A DNA stretch of 64,000 bases from Peribacillus butanolivorans (lineage in GTDB: Bacteria > Bacillota > Bacilli > Bacillales > DSM-1321): positions 1,525,668 through 1,589,667 of the forward strand of contig NZ_LGYA01000001.1 of the NCBI RefSeq assembly GCF_001273755.1, given 5' to 3'. The position numbers and the translations under genes are program-made. Below, one piece after another: positions 8,899 through 17,524 of the stretch (position 1 is its first letter; every line of letters starts with the position of its first letter). Under the pieces are notes generated by a model, which made no database searches, was not told the DNA's origin, and worked only from the letters and a program-made list of their open reading frames with translations.

Positions 8899-9235
8899 AC
8901 TTATCGGGCATTCTTTCATAAATCCTAATACATATACCAACTGCTCGATAAATCTCCGGAAAAAATCCTCTATAAATTATTTAAGGGCTAAATGAGTATG
9001 TCGTTTAGGATCTTTTTTAACTAGATCTTCAGTTACGTCGTTAAATCCAAAAATCATTGTTTAAGTCTATCTCTTTATAAAAAAGCGTTCCTCTCCTACG
9101 AGCACAAAGGGTGACTTCATCCTTGCATATGTAAAAAGAATTGCAAAGTTAAAAGAGTATAAAAATGTGTAAGTGGTTGTTAAATTTGAAGATGAATAGA
9201 GAATAAAAACTGTGAGAAAAGAATGAGAAAACTAA
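8899..9235. other. gene-free stretch
   Basis: No gene supported. A 26-residue minus-strand frame (about 8982-9062, MIFGFNDVTEDLVKK...) reads like protein but has no ribosome site and is probably a remnant. Confidence 0.4.
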
Positions 9236-9262
9236 TAAAAAACCCCAAATAGGGGTTTATAT
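9236..9262 (-). terminator. terminator of cotD-like gene
   Basis: On the minus strand AAACCCC-TATTT-GGGGTTT is followed by T-rich sequence directly after the stop codon. Confidence 0.85.
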
Positions 9263-9264
9263 AG

Positions 9265-9576
9265 TTAATATCTGAATGGTCTTCGCGGACAACAAGGAGG
9301 TTGTGGCACTCCACCAACAAACCTTTGAGTGTAACACTCATTTACTACAGATACATTATTGGGGGAATGATGTATATACTTTTTGACATGTCTATTAACG
9401 ATTGTAGTATGTGTCGGATGAACAACAGGTATTACTGTGTTCGTGACATTGGTTTTAACAAATTGTTTTGTGGGTGAAATTTGAGGTGGACTATGCTGAA
9501 AAGGAAAAGTTTGTGGCGGACAATATTGTGGTGGACATTGACCATTGTGTGCATTAGCCCATGTTCTATTATACAT
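9265..9576 (-). CDS. cotD: CotD-family inner spore coat protein
   Basis: A 103-residue protein rich in Pro, Gln, His, Cys and aromatic residues. The central segment VIPVVHPTHTTIVNRH matches the conserved core of the CotD family (inner coat protein D), while the N-terminal part carries the repeats CPPQYCPPQ and SPPQISPTK and the C-terminus is CCPRRPFRY. Longer than B. subtilis CotD (75 residues) because of the Pro/Gln-rich head. The ATG at 9576 follows CGGAGG; the frame upstream of it has no site. The gene is isolated and presumably expressed late in the mother cell, but I see no convincing sigma-K promoter. Confidence 0.82.
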   Translation of the reverse strand: MYNRTWANAHNGQCPPQYCPPQTFPFQHSPPQISPTKQFVKTNVTNTVIPVVHPTHTTIVNRHVKKYIHHSPNNVSVVNECYTQRFVGGVPQPPCCPRRPFRY

Positions 9577-10672
9577 TTCAAAACCTCCGATTCTTATTTT
9601 ATAAGTCATTGATAGTTTATGAAATACAATAATAAATGGACTAGTATAAATGCCTCATTTCAAAACAATAACATCGAAAAGGTTAACTTTGAAAATTATC
9701 AAAAATATATAATTTTCATCTTGGTAATATTACTCAGTACGGCTAAAGCATAATAAAAAATAACGATTCCGGATAAGAAATAGTTACAAAAGTTAATCGG
9801 GGCTAAGGGAAATGCAAAAGAAAATTCTATCTATTGTCAGTAGAAGTAGTGATCCAAAGGCGGTTCCAATGAACACGATAGACCAACTAACATCTATACT
9901 TTTTCAAAAAGCAGCCGTTTTGCATCTTTGGTTCTAGAAACAGAGAACATGTACATCCACATCTGTTTATTTTGTGCCTAAAATGGAAGGGGGTATCGAT
10001 GGAAGAGACGTAGTTATAAGAGGGTGAATTTGTGTAGGATTATCAAATCTAGTCTTTTAAGTTTAATCTACCTATAAGTGCAATGACATACGGAAAGCTA
10101 TTTATTAGGCTAGCATTTAATTTGAATAGTGCACTACTAAAAGAGTAGACTAAGTTTCGAAACAAGTTTACGAATATGTAGGGCAAGATGTTGATATGGA
10201 CACCTGGCCCCTTTTAATTTTTAGGTAATGTATGTAGATTAAGGTGTCCGATTTCTTGATTGGTTTGTGGAGGGAACCAAAGAGGTAGTAATACTGTTAC
10301 AGGTTTAAGCGATAATACGTATCTTGCCTTAATTGTTCATGGGCAATCTATAGGCTGTGGAATGTCTTTGAGCGAGTGATTAGCTCTGTCTTCATTAGCA
10401 AGCTTTACCATATCCGTGTTGATGTGGTCACTTCTACATGCGGTACATTAATCAAACCCCACAGGAAGTCATTGATCGACTTCTAGTGAGGTTTTAATCT
10501 TTTGTTTAGCTTAAAAAATAAAAATTATGAACAAATTATCATTTAAATATATTTATACTGATAATTGGCATAGCAAAAACATCAATAAGAAACGCACCTA
10601 CTATAGGAACGATTAAAAACGCTTTACTTGAAGGCCCATATTTAGCAGTGATTGATCTCGATGGTCATATTA
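9577..10672. other. 1.1-kb stretch without a supported gene
   Basis: No intact gene. A 41-codon frame (9811-9936, MQKKILSIVSRSSDPKAV...) has a weak ribosome site and is unrecognised. An imperfect hairpin ending in TTTTAAT lies near 10458-10500. Just before the hutG stop, plus-strand 10590-10675 reads RNAPTIGTIKNALLEG and on to VIDLDGHIIIS, which looks like a protein fragment. The whole stretch resembles decayed coding DNA. Confidence 0.45.
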
Positions 10673-11617
10673 TTATTTCTTGTCTACACACATGAATACT
10701 TCATTTATTAGGTTAGCAGCTAGTTTTACCGTGCGATTATCATAATCTAATGATGGATTTACTTCACAAATATCAAATGAAATAGTTTTCTTATGTGAAG
10801 TAATTTTGCGAATTAATTCTCTAACTATTTTTCCAGAGAGACCAAATGAGGAAGGTGCACTAACACCTGGTGCTTCAGAAGCGTTTATAACATCCATACA
10901 AAGTGTTAATATAATACAATCCTTTTGATTTATAAAATTTTGAATTTTCTCTTCATTTTCATTGGAAATCTCATTTACTAATTCATCTTCATAAATCCAG
11001 GAACAGTTAAGTGAGGTAGCGGTGTTAAATAATTTTTTTGTGTTTCCATAACGTTGAATACCAATAGGTAAATAACTTGCTTGACTATCATTGTCCAATA
11101 TTTGTTTAAACATTGTTCCAGAAGAAGTCATTTGGTCATAAGAACGTAAGTCAAAATGAGCATCAATGTTGAGGATCCCTATTTTAACATTTGGTCCAAC
11201 ATGCGACCTTACTCCTAGATAATGTCCATAAAAGGTTTCATGTCCGCCTCCCAAAATAACAGGAAACATATTTTTAGTTAATATTTTCTCAACGTGACTT
11301 CCTAATTCAGCTTGAGCTGCTTCTAACTGTTGATTTTCACAAATGATATTTCCAAAATCAACTAGACTATCTGCTGATTGGCCGTGCCAAGATAAAGAAG
11401 ATAAGGATTTACGTATTTCATTTGGAGCTTCTTTGCTTCCAAGTCTTCCTTTATTCCTGCGCACGCCTTCATCACAAGAGAATCCTATTATCCCGCATGA
11501 ATCATTTGTTGATGTTTTTGAATGATCACTAACTATTTGATGAATTCTAAATTCATCTTTATCTATTAAACTATCTGTTCTGCCTTTCCATAAATCCATA
11601 TTTGGTACTGCATACAT
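10673..11617 (-). CDS. hutG: formimidoylglutamase (arginase family)
   Basis: This 314-residue protein carries the arginase/ureohydrolase metal motifs in order: GGGHE (about residue 122), NIDAHFDLR (about 150) and the third pair around LCMDVINAS and FDICEVNP (about 240 and 280). The sequence type, including SCDEGVRRNKGRLGSKEAP near residue 48, is that of HutG, which splits N-formimidoyl-L-glutamate into L-glutamate and formamide in histidine breakdown. The other hut genes are absent here, so it is an orphan copy. The ATG at 11617 follows GGGTGGGA. A LysR gene diverges from it across 116 bases and is the likely regulator, as in some species where hutG has its own LysR. Confidence 0.85.
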   Translation of the reverse strand: MYAVPNMDLWKGRTDSLIDKDEFRIHQIVSDHSKTSTNDSCGIIGFSCDEGVRRNKGRLGSKEAPNEIRKSLSSLSWHGQSADSLVDFGNIICENQQLEAAQAELGSHVEKILTKNMFPVILGGGHETFYGHYLGVRSHVGPNVKIGILNIDAHFDLRSYDQMTSSGTMFKQILDNDSQASYLPIGIQRYGNTKKLFNTATSLNCSWIYEDELVNEISNENEEKIQNFINQKDCIILTLCMDVINASEAPGVSAPSSFGLSGKIVRELIRKITSHKKTISFDICEVNPSLDYDNRTVKLAANLINEVFMCVDKK

Positions 11618-11733
11618 TTATTATCCCACCCTAGAAATTATTTATTTATTAGAGTATATCTGCTATTATTTATAATATCCAATACCTATTTTCAATATAT
11701 TAATATAAAAAAACTATAAGTGGGGGTGCATTT
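11618..11733. promoter_or_regulatory. divergent hutG / LysR control region
   Basis: The 116-base gap between two divergent genes contains the inverted repeat TATTAT-TT-ATAATA (11664-11677) plus several AT-rich near-palindromes, suitable for a LysR-type site. The exact -35/-10 elements are ambiguous. Confidence 0.45.
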
Positions 11734-12633
11734 TTGGATATTAGGCAACTATCTTATTTCATTTCTGTAGTAGAAAATAAGAGTTTTTCAAAAGCAGCAA
11801 AAAAATTGCACCTTTCTCAACCCTCGTTAAGCAATGCAATTACAAAATTAGAACATAATATTGGATTTCCTTTACTTGAACGGTCTACTCGTTCTGTTCG
11901 ACTATCAGATTCAGGAGAATTATTCTATCAAAGAGCAACTGAAATATTAAAAAAATTCCAACAATTTGAAATAGAATCGGCAGAAATACAACAAGTTGGA
12001 AATAAGCAGCTGTCTATCGGAATTATTGAATCAACAAAACATTGGATATCTCAGGTAATTAGAGATTACAATAAACATCAATCAATAACTCATTATCAAT
12101 TAGACGAAATATTAAGTAAAGATAATGTAATTAACGCATTACTAAATTATAAAAATCATCTTGTTTTAACAAATCAAGAAATTACTCACCAAGAATTAAA
12201 TGTACAAAAATTATATTCTGAAAAATTATGTTTAATTGCAAATGTTAATCATGCACTGTTCAAGATACCGAATATTTCATTATCGGATATTCAGCCATAC
12301 CCTTTTATTATATGTTCAGATGGGTTTGAAACGAGGAATAACATTTTCAAAGCCTTTGAAGCCGAAAATCTATCTCTCGATGTACAATTTTCCGTCGAAC
12401 GCTTTGAAACAATTTGTGAACTAATTTCAAATGACTTAGGTATCAGTATCTTACCTGAACGATATTGTGAAAGTATAAATGATTCTAGATTGCACTTTGA
12501 ATATTTGGATTCATCATATTTTAACCGTACTGTGTATCTAGTTACATGTAAGAATCGTTTTGTTGCTCCACATGTTAACTTATTTATTAAACATATTTTT
12601 GATTTTCACAATCTCGAAGTCCCAATAGAGTAA
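11734..12633 (+). CDS. LysR-family transcriptional regulator (next to hutG)
   Basis: A 299-residue LysR protein with the N-terminal winged helix-turn-helix (FSKAAKKLHLSQPSLSNAIT at about 18-37) and an effector-binding domain of two subdomains to the C-terminus. The start is TTG at 11734 after GTGGGGGTG. Divergence from hutG over a short control region suggests that it governs hutG, probably sensing a histidine-pathway intermediate; this is inference from position only. A terminator overlaps its stop codon. Confidence 0.85.
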   Translation: MDIRQLSYFISVVENKSFSKAAKKLHLSQPSLSNAITKLEHNIGFPLLERSTRSVRLSDSGELFYQRATEILKKFQQFEIESAEIQQVGNKQLSIGIIESTKHWISQVIRDYNKHQSITHYQLDEILSKDNVINALLNYKNHLVLTNQEITHQELNVQKLYSEKLCLIANVNHALFKIPNISLSDIQPYPFIICSDGFETRNNIFKAFEAENLSLDVQFSVERFETICELISNDLGISILPERYCESINDSRLHFEYLDSSYFNRTVYLVTCKNRFVAPHVNLFIKHIFDFHNLEVPIE

Positions 12634-12653
12634 AGCCTATTGGGGCTTTTTTT
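12621..12653 (+). terminator. terminator of LysR gene
   Basis: CCCAATAG (12621-12628) pairs with CTATTGGG (12637-12644); the stop codon lies in the loop and GCTTTTTTT follows. Confidence 0.85.
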
Positions 12654-12876
12654 GTAGTAAGAAAGCTATAATCCGAGGGTCCCATATGACGTTCACATAA
12701 TAGGGGTGGAGGATTAAGCACCTATAGAAGTATCTCGTTTGTAAAATGTTATTCCTGAAAAGTATGATTATTATCCCCAGTGATCTAGAAAAACACCAGT
12801 TTCATGATTCTTTATATCACGAAACAATAATCCGAAGGGGGTAACTGGGCTTTTCGTATGTTGTCTCTAACAGCCC
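12654..12876. other. gene-free spacer
   Basis: No gene. Small hairpins such as CTGGGC...GCCCA near 12844-12876 are present. Confidence 0.4.
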
Positions 12877-12914
12877 AAAATTAAAAGAGTAGCAATTGCT
12901 ACTCTTTTAATTTT
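12877..12914. terminator. bidirectional palindromic terminator
   Basis: A perfect 38-base palindrome centred on GCAATTGC, with A-rich and T-rich ends, lies 15 bases beyond the stop of the minus-strand gene at 12929. It would work in either direction. Confidence 0.8.
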
Positions 12915-12928
12915 TAACCAGTCCTATT

Positions 12929-13567
12929 TTAATTTAATTCTAATTGAATTGTAGTAACAATATTAGCATCATCGATCCATAAATAAACATTCTTACATTT
13001 GTGCGTGAAATATCTAATTGCAAAAGTATCTTTTAAAGAATCTTCTAAAGTCCAACTGGATATGGCAAGAGAAATTATAGGACCCTGTGATGTGTTATTT
13101 AAACAATCTAACACCTCATCGAACTCCATATCTTCGTATTTCTCTATAAATTCAGATAATATCTTGTATGATTTTTGAGGTCTCCATTCATATTGTGTGT
13201 TGTTAATTGTCCCATATAGATTTTTTATTATTGGATTTACCTTATTCGATCTGATAAAAGAGAGAGATTCTTGATTCGGCTTACTTAACATTATTTCTGA
13301 TGGTAATTCGTTTTCTAATACAATTTTCGTGTTGTCAAAATGCATAATAATTTCTTCGATTACTTGATTATCAATTCTATTATCGACAAATAACGAAGTA
13401 ACACTATTATCATCTTGAGAACCCAACAATAAAAAGAATTGAGTTAATAGTGAATATTTTTTTTGGATATTTGATTCGGGAATACATTCCCTGAACCTGA
13501 AATCTAAAAGACTGTTTGTATTGTCTTCAAACTGATTATTTGCTTCAAAAGGTTTCAACCATTCCAA
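12929..13567 (-). CDS. hypothetical protein, 212 aa
   Basis: Unrecognised soluble protein without signal peptide or membrane segment. It is acidic, with many Asn, Asp, Glu and Ile, and a WTLEDSLKDTFAIRYF stretch near residue 172. The start is TTG at 13567, chosen because AGGTGG lies nine bases upstream. A lipoprotein gene lies 97 bases upstream in the same direction and may share transcription. The low-complexity Asn/Ile-rich composition is similar to its neighbour at 13664, consistent with both being accessory genes. Function cannot be inferred. Confidence 0.65.
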   Translation of the reverse strand: MEWLKPFEANNQFEDNTNSLLDFRFRECIPESNIQKKYSLLTQFFLLLGSQDDNSVTSLFVDNRIDNQVIEEIIMHFDNTKIVLENELPSEIMLSKPNQESLSFIRSNKVNPIIKNLYGTINNTQYEWRPQKSYKILSEFIEKYEDMEFDEVLDCLNNTSQGPIISLAISSWTLEDSLKDTFAIRYFTHKCKNVYLWIDDANIVTTIQLELN

Positions 13568-13663
13568 TATAGAAAACCACCTAGTATGTTATTAATTTAC
13601 CTCAAAATAATAAGGTCAATTATGTTAATTAGAGATGCAAACGTTAATCAGTGTAGCTTTATT

Positions 13664-14158
13664 CTATTCGAATATTAAAGAATCCCCAATATTATATTGT
13701 TTTTCATCAATAATTTTATCTTTTTTGTAAAAAATAACCTTGACTTCTTTTTCTTCAAAAGCTTTTATGATGGTATCTTCCGTTATCCCCTTAGAATAGA
13801 ATATAAATTCGCTCTTATATATATCAGAATTATCACTTTCTTTTTCGGAGGAATTCCCGAACCAATATCTCTGCTGATTATCAATTGTATTAATTACTTT
13901 CTTAAAGTCTGGTATATTTACTCTCTTCTTACTAGAACCATCTATCTGGAAGGTAAGAGAAAATTTTCTAAAGTCATCTTTTTTAGGGTCTTTAAGGTAA
14001 TTCAATTGTACTTCTTTAAATTCATTATCCGTTAATTTATCTATTTGAACATTCAAATTTGCATTTTCCTCTTTACTAGTACTTTTATTACTACAAGCTC
14101 CCATAATAGCAATAATTAAGATTAATAAAATAGTTTTAATAAATAAAGCTTTTTTCAT
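13664..14158 (-). CDS. putative lipoprotein, 164 aa
   Basis: The N-terminus has a basic start, a hydrophobic run and a lipobox-like IMGAC with Cys22, followed by a charged Ser/Asn/Lys linker, so the protein is probably exported and lipid-anchored. The rest is a small predicted alpha/beta domain of no known family. The ATG at 14158 follows GAGGAGA at good spacing. It precedes the unrecognised gene at 12929 on the same strand. Family and role unknown. Confidence 0.68.
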   Translation of the reverse strand: MKKALFIKTILLILIIAIMGACSNKSTSKEENANLNVQIDKLTDNEFKEVQLNYLKDPKKDDFRKFSLTFQIDGSSKKRVNIPDFKKVINTIDNQQRYWFGNSSEKESDNSDIYKSEFIFYSKGITEDTIIKAFEEKEVKVIFYKKDKIIDEKQYNIGDSLIFE

Positions 14159-14261
14159 GTGATATCTCCTCTTATTATTTTTAACCATAATAAATAATCT
14201 AATGAACTGTTTCCCTTATAAAGGGATTGTAAAAGGGGCTAATTGTTAAAATGTCTGTGTC

Positions 14262-14475
14262 TTAACTTTCCTCTTTAGAAGGTACTAATTTTAAAGCTTT
14301 TGTATTATCAAGGACACCATACCCATTTTCATGAGGATTCCCAATTTTTCTGCTGAACCTGCAACATATGGTGTCGCCACAGAAGTTCCGTTTGTATATA
14401 TATAATTATTGTCAATATACGTACTAAAAACATTTTCACCTGGAGCCACTATATCCAACTCTTTACTAGTAAGCT
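14262..14475 (-). pseudogene. subtilase (peptidase S8) C-terminal fragment, frameshifted
   Basis: Minus-strand reading gives LDIVAPGENVFSTYIDNNY and then NGTSVATPYVAGSA, the region around the catalytic Ser of subtilisins (GTS-x-ATP-x-VAG). After a one-base shift it continues as NPHENGYGVLDNTKALKLV to a stop, the usual end of the domain. The Asp and His parts are missing, so this is a remnant. It lies just upstream (minus strand) of the lipoprotein gene. Confidence 0.85.
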
Positions 14476-14869
14476 TCTTGATAAAGTAGGATCAGCTGAC
14501 AATAAACTAAGGCTAGCTCGGTGGAAAGACGCGGTTCACATCATTTAATAATCTTTACAATTAGCATTTGTCAATGCCACATATGCTAATTGTAAAAAGA
14601 GAAATCGAAATGTATCCTTCCAGTTTGTCTTCTCCAGTAGGTGATGGAATAGGACTACCCGTGTATTTTGATTGGAGTTGTTTACATAGATTTTCGATGC
14701 ATTCCATCTTATTAATACATTTAGGACTAAAGCTGATTCACTAAACGTGATTAGACCCTAATTGTTAAATCATATTTTTCACATCTTTATGGAGGAATTT
14801 CCAAATATTTAAAGCTATTCAAATCATTGTTTCCAGAAATAATAAGAAAAAACACAATGGAGAATTCAA
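14476..14869. other. spacer with possible remnant
   Basis: Minus-strand 14580-14735 reads like a protein fragment (NKMECIENLCKQLQSKYTG, then PIPSPTGEDKLEGYIS) with no start or ribosome site. No intact gene is visible. Confidence 0.4.
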
Positions 14870-15712
14870 ATGAAAAACAAAAAAATTTATCAAGTATTTA
14901 TCGTTACTTTTTTATTTGTGTTAATGATTAATCACACTGTTTATGCAATTGAATGGGAAGATGAAGATGTACCTATAAGCTTTAAAATTGAGATGTTGCC
15001 TTGGGAGATTGTAAACAACATTATTCCTAATAAAACAAATTTCACCATTATAGATATTGAAACTGGTTTATCATTTAAAGTACAACGAAGAGCAGGTAGC
15101 CATCATGCCGATGTACAGCCACTAACCAAGGAAGATACTCAAATCATGAAGAAAATTTATAATAATAAATGGAGTTGGAATAGAAGAGCTATTATTGTAT
15201 TAATCAATAATCAAATGATTGCTGCATCTATGCATGGAATGCCACATGGCGCTGGTGCTCTTCAAAATGGTTTTTCAGGTCATTTCTGTGTTCATTTCTC
15301 TGGAAGTATAACGCATCGTTTGAAAAACGAAGATCTTTCTCATAAATTAATGGTATTGAAAGCGGCTGGTAAGCTTGATGATTATATAGCAACGGTAAAT
15401 CCCTATGAACTTATTCGTATTTTTACCATTGCCATTAATCAAGGAAATCAGAAATTATTAGCACTGACCTTATCAAATCCGAGTCATCTTAATCGTGTCA
15501 ATAAACTTGTTGAAGATATTACATATTTTGGTGTTGTTGACCCTTTAAGACAACCACCTGAGCAACTAAATGGGGTATTTCTCGTGGATGTACCCGTTCA
15601 AGTGGCTATCTATAAGAAGAGAGAAGGCAAAGAAAAAAAGGTTATGCATTTTATGATCCGAAGGGACAGTTTGACTGATCGTTGGTTTATTGATCAGGAT
15701 TCGCTCTATTAA
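14870..15712 (+). CDS. secreted protein with conserved HADVQP...GHFCVHF domain
   Basis: A 280-residue protein with a signal peptide (hydrophobic 8-24, cleavage near VYA). Residues 55-150 hold a conserved block seen in Firmicute peptidoglycan-associated proteins: VQRRAGSHHADVQPL, KWSWNRRAIIVLI, MHGMPHGAG and GHFCVHFSGSITH. The His/Cys pattern GHFCxHFxGS resembles an active site, distantly like the HGC motif of L,D-transpeptidases, but I cannot assign an activity. Start ATG follows ATGGAG at spacing eight. The VanW-domain gene 68 bases downstream in the same direction suggests a joint cell-wall role. Confidence 0.7.
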   Translation: MKNKKIYQVFIVTFLFVLMINHTVYAIEWEDEDVPISFKIEMLPWEIVNNIIPNKTNFTIIDIETGLSFKVQRRAGSHHADVQPLTKEDTQIMKKIYNNKWSWNRRAIIVLINNQMIAASMHGMPHGAGALQNGFSGHFCVHFSGSITHRLKNEDLSHKLMVLKAAGKLDDYIATVNPYELIRIFTIAINQGNQKLLALTLSNPSHLNRVNKLVEDITYFGVVDPLRQPPEQLNGVFLVDVPVQVAIYKKREGKEKKVMHFMIRRDSLTDRWFIDQDSLY

Positions 15713-15780
15713 GACTTAAAATAGGATATGTAAAATGAGGAATACATGAAATGATAAATTCCAACCCATATTAAAATAAT

Positions 15781-16665
15781 GTGGGGGTGGTTTCACTGAG
15801 ATTAACATGGATTGCCGGCCTTTTACTATTCGTTCAACAAGTGTATATTCCTGATAGCTTATCGGTAACCCAGCAAGGACAAACGATTGCTGTTGTTAAA
15901 CGCGCTGAAGTTTCTATGCCATTTCTAGATGTTCCTATGATGGACGTGGATAAATACAATCAGTTAATCGAAAAAATAGACAGTCAAGTGTATCAAGAAC
16001 CTGTAAATGCCACAATCGACAAGAATGGTAATATTCTTCCTGGGCGGGTAGGTTACAAGCTATACCATCAAGCATTTAAAGAGCAATTTTTTTCCTTTCT
16101 ATACGGACGTAGAGAACAGAAAGTAGAAGTTCCCTTACTAGCCATTCATCCAAAGGTTGATAACGAACTACTTGCTCAGATTCGTGTAAATAAGATTGGT
16201 GAATTTAGAACCTATTTTAATGTGAATAATAAAAATCGTTATAATAATATCTCGCTCGCTACAGAAGCCATTAATAATTATGTCGTATTTCCAGGTGAGA
16301 AGTTTTCCTTTAACCAAGCTGTTGGCAAGAGAACAGTAAACAAAGGATATTTGCCTGCTCGTGTTATCGTCAAAGGAGAGTTTTCTGAAGGGGTCGGTGG
16401 AGGGATTTGTCAGGTTTCATCCACTCTGTATAATGCAATCGACAATGCAGGGTTGAAAACAATTCAACGCTATTCCCATACGAGGCACGTTCCTTATGTT
16501 CCACCTGGCCGCGATGCTACGGTAAGCTGGTATGGTCCTGATTTTAGCTTTAAAAACAAGTACAATCAACCAATCCTAATTCGTGCTACAACCCAAGAAG
16601 GCACTGTAAGTATCAGTGTTTACTCTTCAGAAATGATAAATAATAAGACCCGGAAAGTTCCCTAA
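15781..16665 (+). CDS. VanW-domain protein (YoaR-like)
   Basis: About 290 residues with one hydrophobic N-terminal helix and a C-terminal VanW domain (about 155-275): NNYVVFPGEKFSFNQAVG, GGGICQVSSTLYNA and RHVPYVPPGRDATVSW are the hallmark segments. VanW proteins are surface-associated and often linked to the cell wall, but the biochemical role is not established. The start is uncertain: GTG at 15781 or 15787, or a CTG at 15796 that has the best spacing to GGGGGTG. It follows the secreted protein at 14870 and ends before a strong terminator at 16734. Confidence 0.85.
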   Translation: MGVVSLRLTWIAGLLLFVQQVYIPDSLSVTQQGQTIAVVKRAEVSMPFLDVPMMDVDKYNQLIEKIDSQVYQEPVNATIDKNGNILPGRVGYKLYHQAFKEQFFSFLYGRREQKVEVPLLAIHPKVDNELLAQIRVNKIGEFRTYFNVNNKNRYNNISLATEAINNYVVFPGEKFSFNQAVGKRTVNKGYLPARVIVKGEFSEGVGGGICQVSSTLYNAIDNAGLKTIQRYSHTRHVPYVPPGRDATVSWYGPDFSFKNKYNQPILIRATTQEGTVSISVYSSEMINNKTRKVP

Positions 16666-16733
16666 GCTACAAGTTAGATATCATAGGAAGCTTTTGATTT
16701 TGTATGAATGTGAAAATTGTTGAATAAACTAGG

Positions 16734-16768
16734 GGCCCACCAATCGGTGGGGCCATATCGTTTTTTTT
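16734..16768 (+). terminator. terminator after VanW gene
   Basis: GGCCCACC-AATC-GGTGGGGCC followed by a run of eight T. Confidence 0.9.
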
Positions 16769-16881
16769 AGGCGGTATGGAAGTAGCGGAAAATGATGATC
16801 TGGTAAACTGGAGGATCCCAGGCAAGGTCTTCAAAGGACTTGGGTGGAGCGATGGATCTTGTCAACGGAGCGAACAAATGA
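16767..16881 (+). pseudogene. fragment of 3-oxoacid CoA-transferase subunit B (scoB)
   Basis: The reading GGMEVAENDDLVNWRIPGK, then after a one-base shift GGAMDLVNGANK and a stop, is the conserved region of ScoB/AtoA-type subunits (usual form GDLANW-x-IPGK ... GGAMDLV). Only about 38 codons remain. It sits immediately after the terminator of the VanW gene. Confidence 0.85.
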
Positions 16882-16923
16882 AAGAAGCCGTTGGTGATGG
16901 TGTTGAATTAATAGGATATCTAG

Positions 16924-17049
16924 ACATCAGCTTTTGTTTATTTAATCGCTTGCGCTGTTTTTACCATCAATGCAGCAACGGGACTTAATTTGAAAAAAGG
17001 TCTTTCCTTCAAAGATCCATTGGTAATTAGCAGCGGAAAACAAACGTGA
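16924..17049 (+). pseudogene. C-terminal membrane-protein fragment
   Basis: A 41-codon frame without start reads TSAFVYLIACAVFTINAATG followed by a charged tail LNLKKGLSFKDPLVISS. It has the look of the last helix and tail of a transporter. Because scoA/scoB are often next to a short-chain acid permease it may come from the same lost operon, but I cannot name the family. Confidence 0.5.
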
Positions 17050-17289
17050 CGAAACAATAAAATAATGAATATGTTTATCAAATTTCCAACTTTGTTATTC
17101 ATGCGATGTTACGAGGCAATTCACCATCAATTTATCGCTAATACCTTTATACAGTAAATTCTTACTGAATCATGGTATTATTGTTTATTCAACTAAAATT
17201 AAATTTTATCATCGATTAATAAAGAGCTGATAATAGATGAAACAGAAAAATTTAACCAGATTTTTCTTTTCATTATTCGATTTTGTGGG
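17050..17289. other. gene-free stretch before ABC-F leader
   Basis: AT-rich sequence without a supported gene; the promoter of the next unit lies at its end. Confidence 0.4.
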
Positions 17290-17499
17290 TATAATATATT
17301 AAATCATATTAGAAGGGATGATGGGTGGCCGATGAAGTTCTAATCTTATTTCAAACATTTGAGAATAATTTTTCAAATTAAAAAATAGGATTAGTCTGCC
17401 CATTTTCCATATAATTTTTTAAGCTATTCATTAAATAGCTTATTTTCATTATGAAAAATGCAACTAATCCTTCCAAATTCATTTGGGAGGATTTTTTTC
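17290..17499 (+). promoter_or_regulatory. promoter and transcription-attenuator leader of ABC-F gene
   Basis: A TATAAT at 17290-17295 starts a leader of about 210 bases. Three pairings exclude one another. Stem 1 is CTAATC-TTATTT (17340-17351) with AAATA-GGATTAG (17383-17394). The antiterminator is GGATTAGT (17388-17395) with ACTAATCC (17463-17470). The terminator is AATCCTTCCAAA (17466-17477) with TTTGGGAGGATT (17482-17493) and a T run, only 14 bases before the ribosome site. Short upstream frames lie at the right place: ATG ATG GGT GGC CGA TGA (17318) and ATG AAG TTC TAA (17332-17343), the latter ending inside stem 1. A ribosome stalled there would free GGATTAGT and let transcription through. 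This is the attenuation logic known for vmlR, lsa and erm-type leaders. Confidence 0.8.
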
Positions 17500-17524
17500 T
17501 CCCTGAAAAAGAAAGGGTGATACG

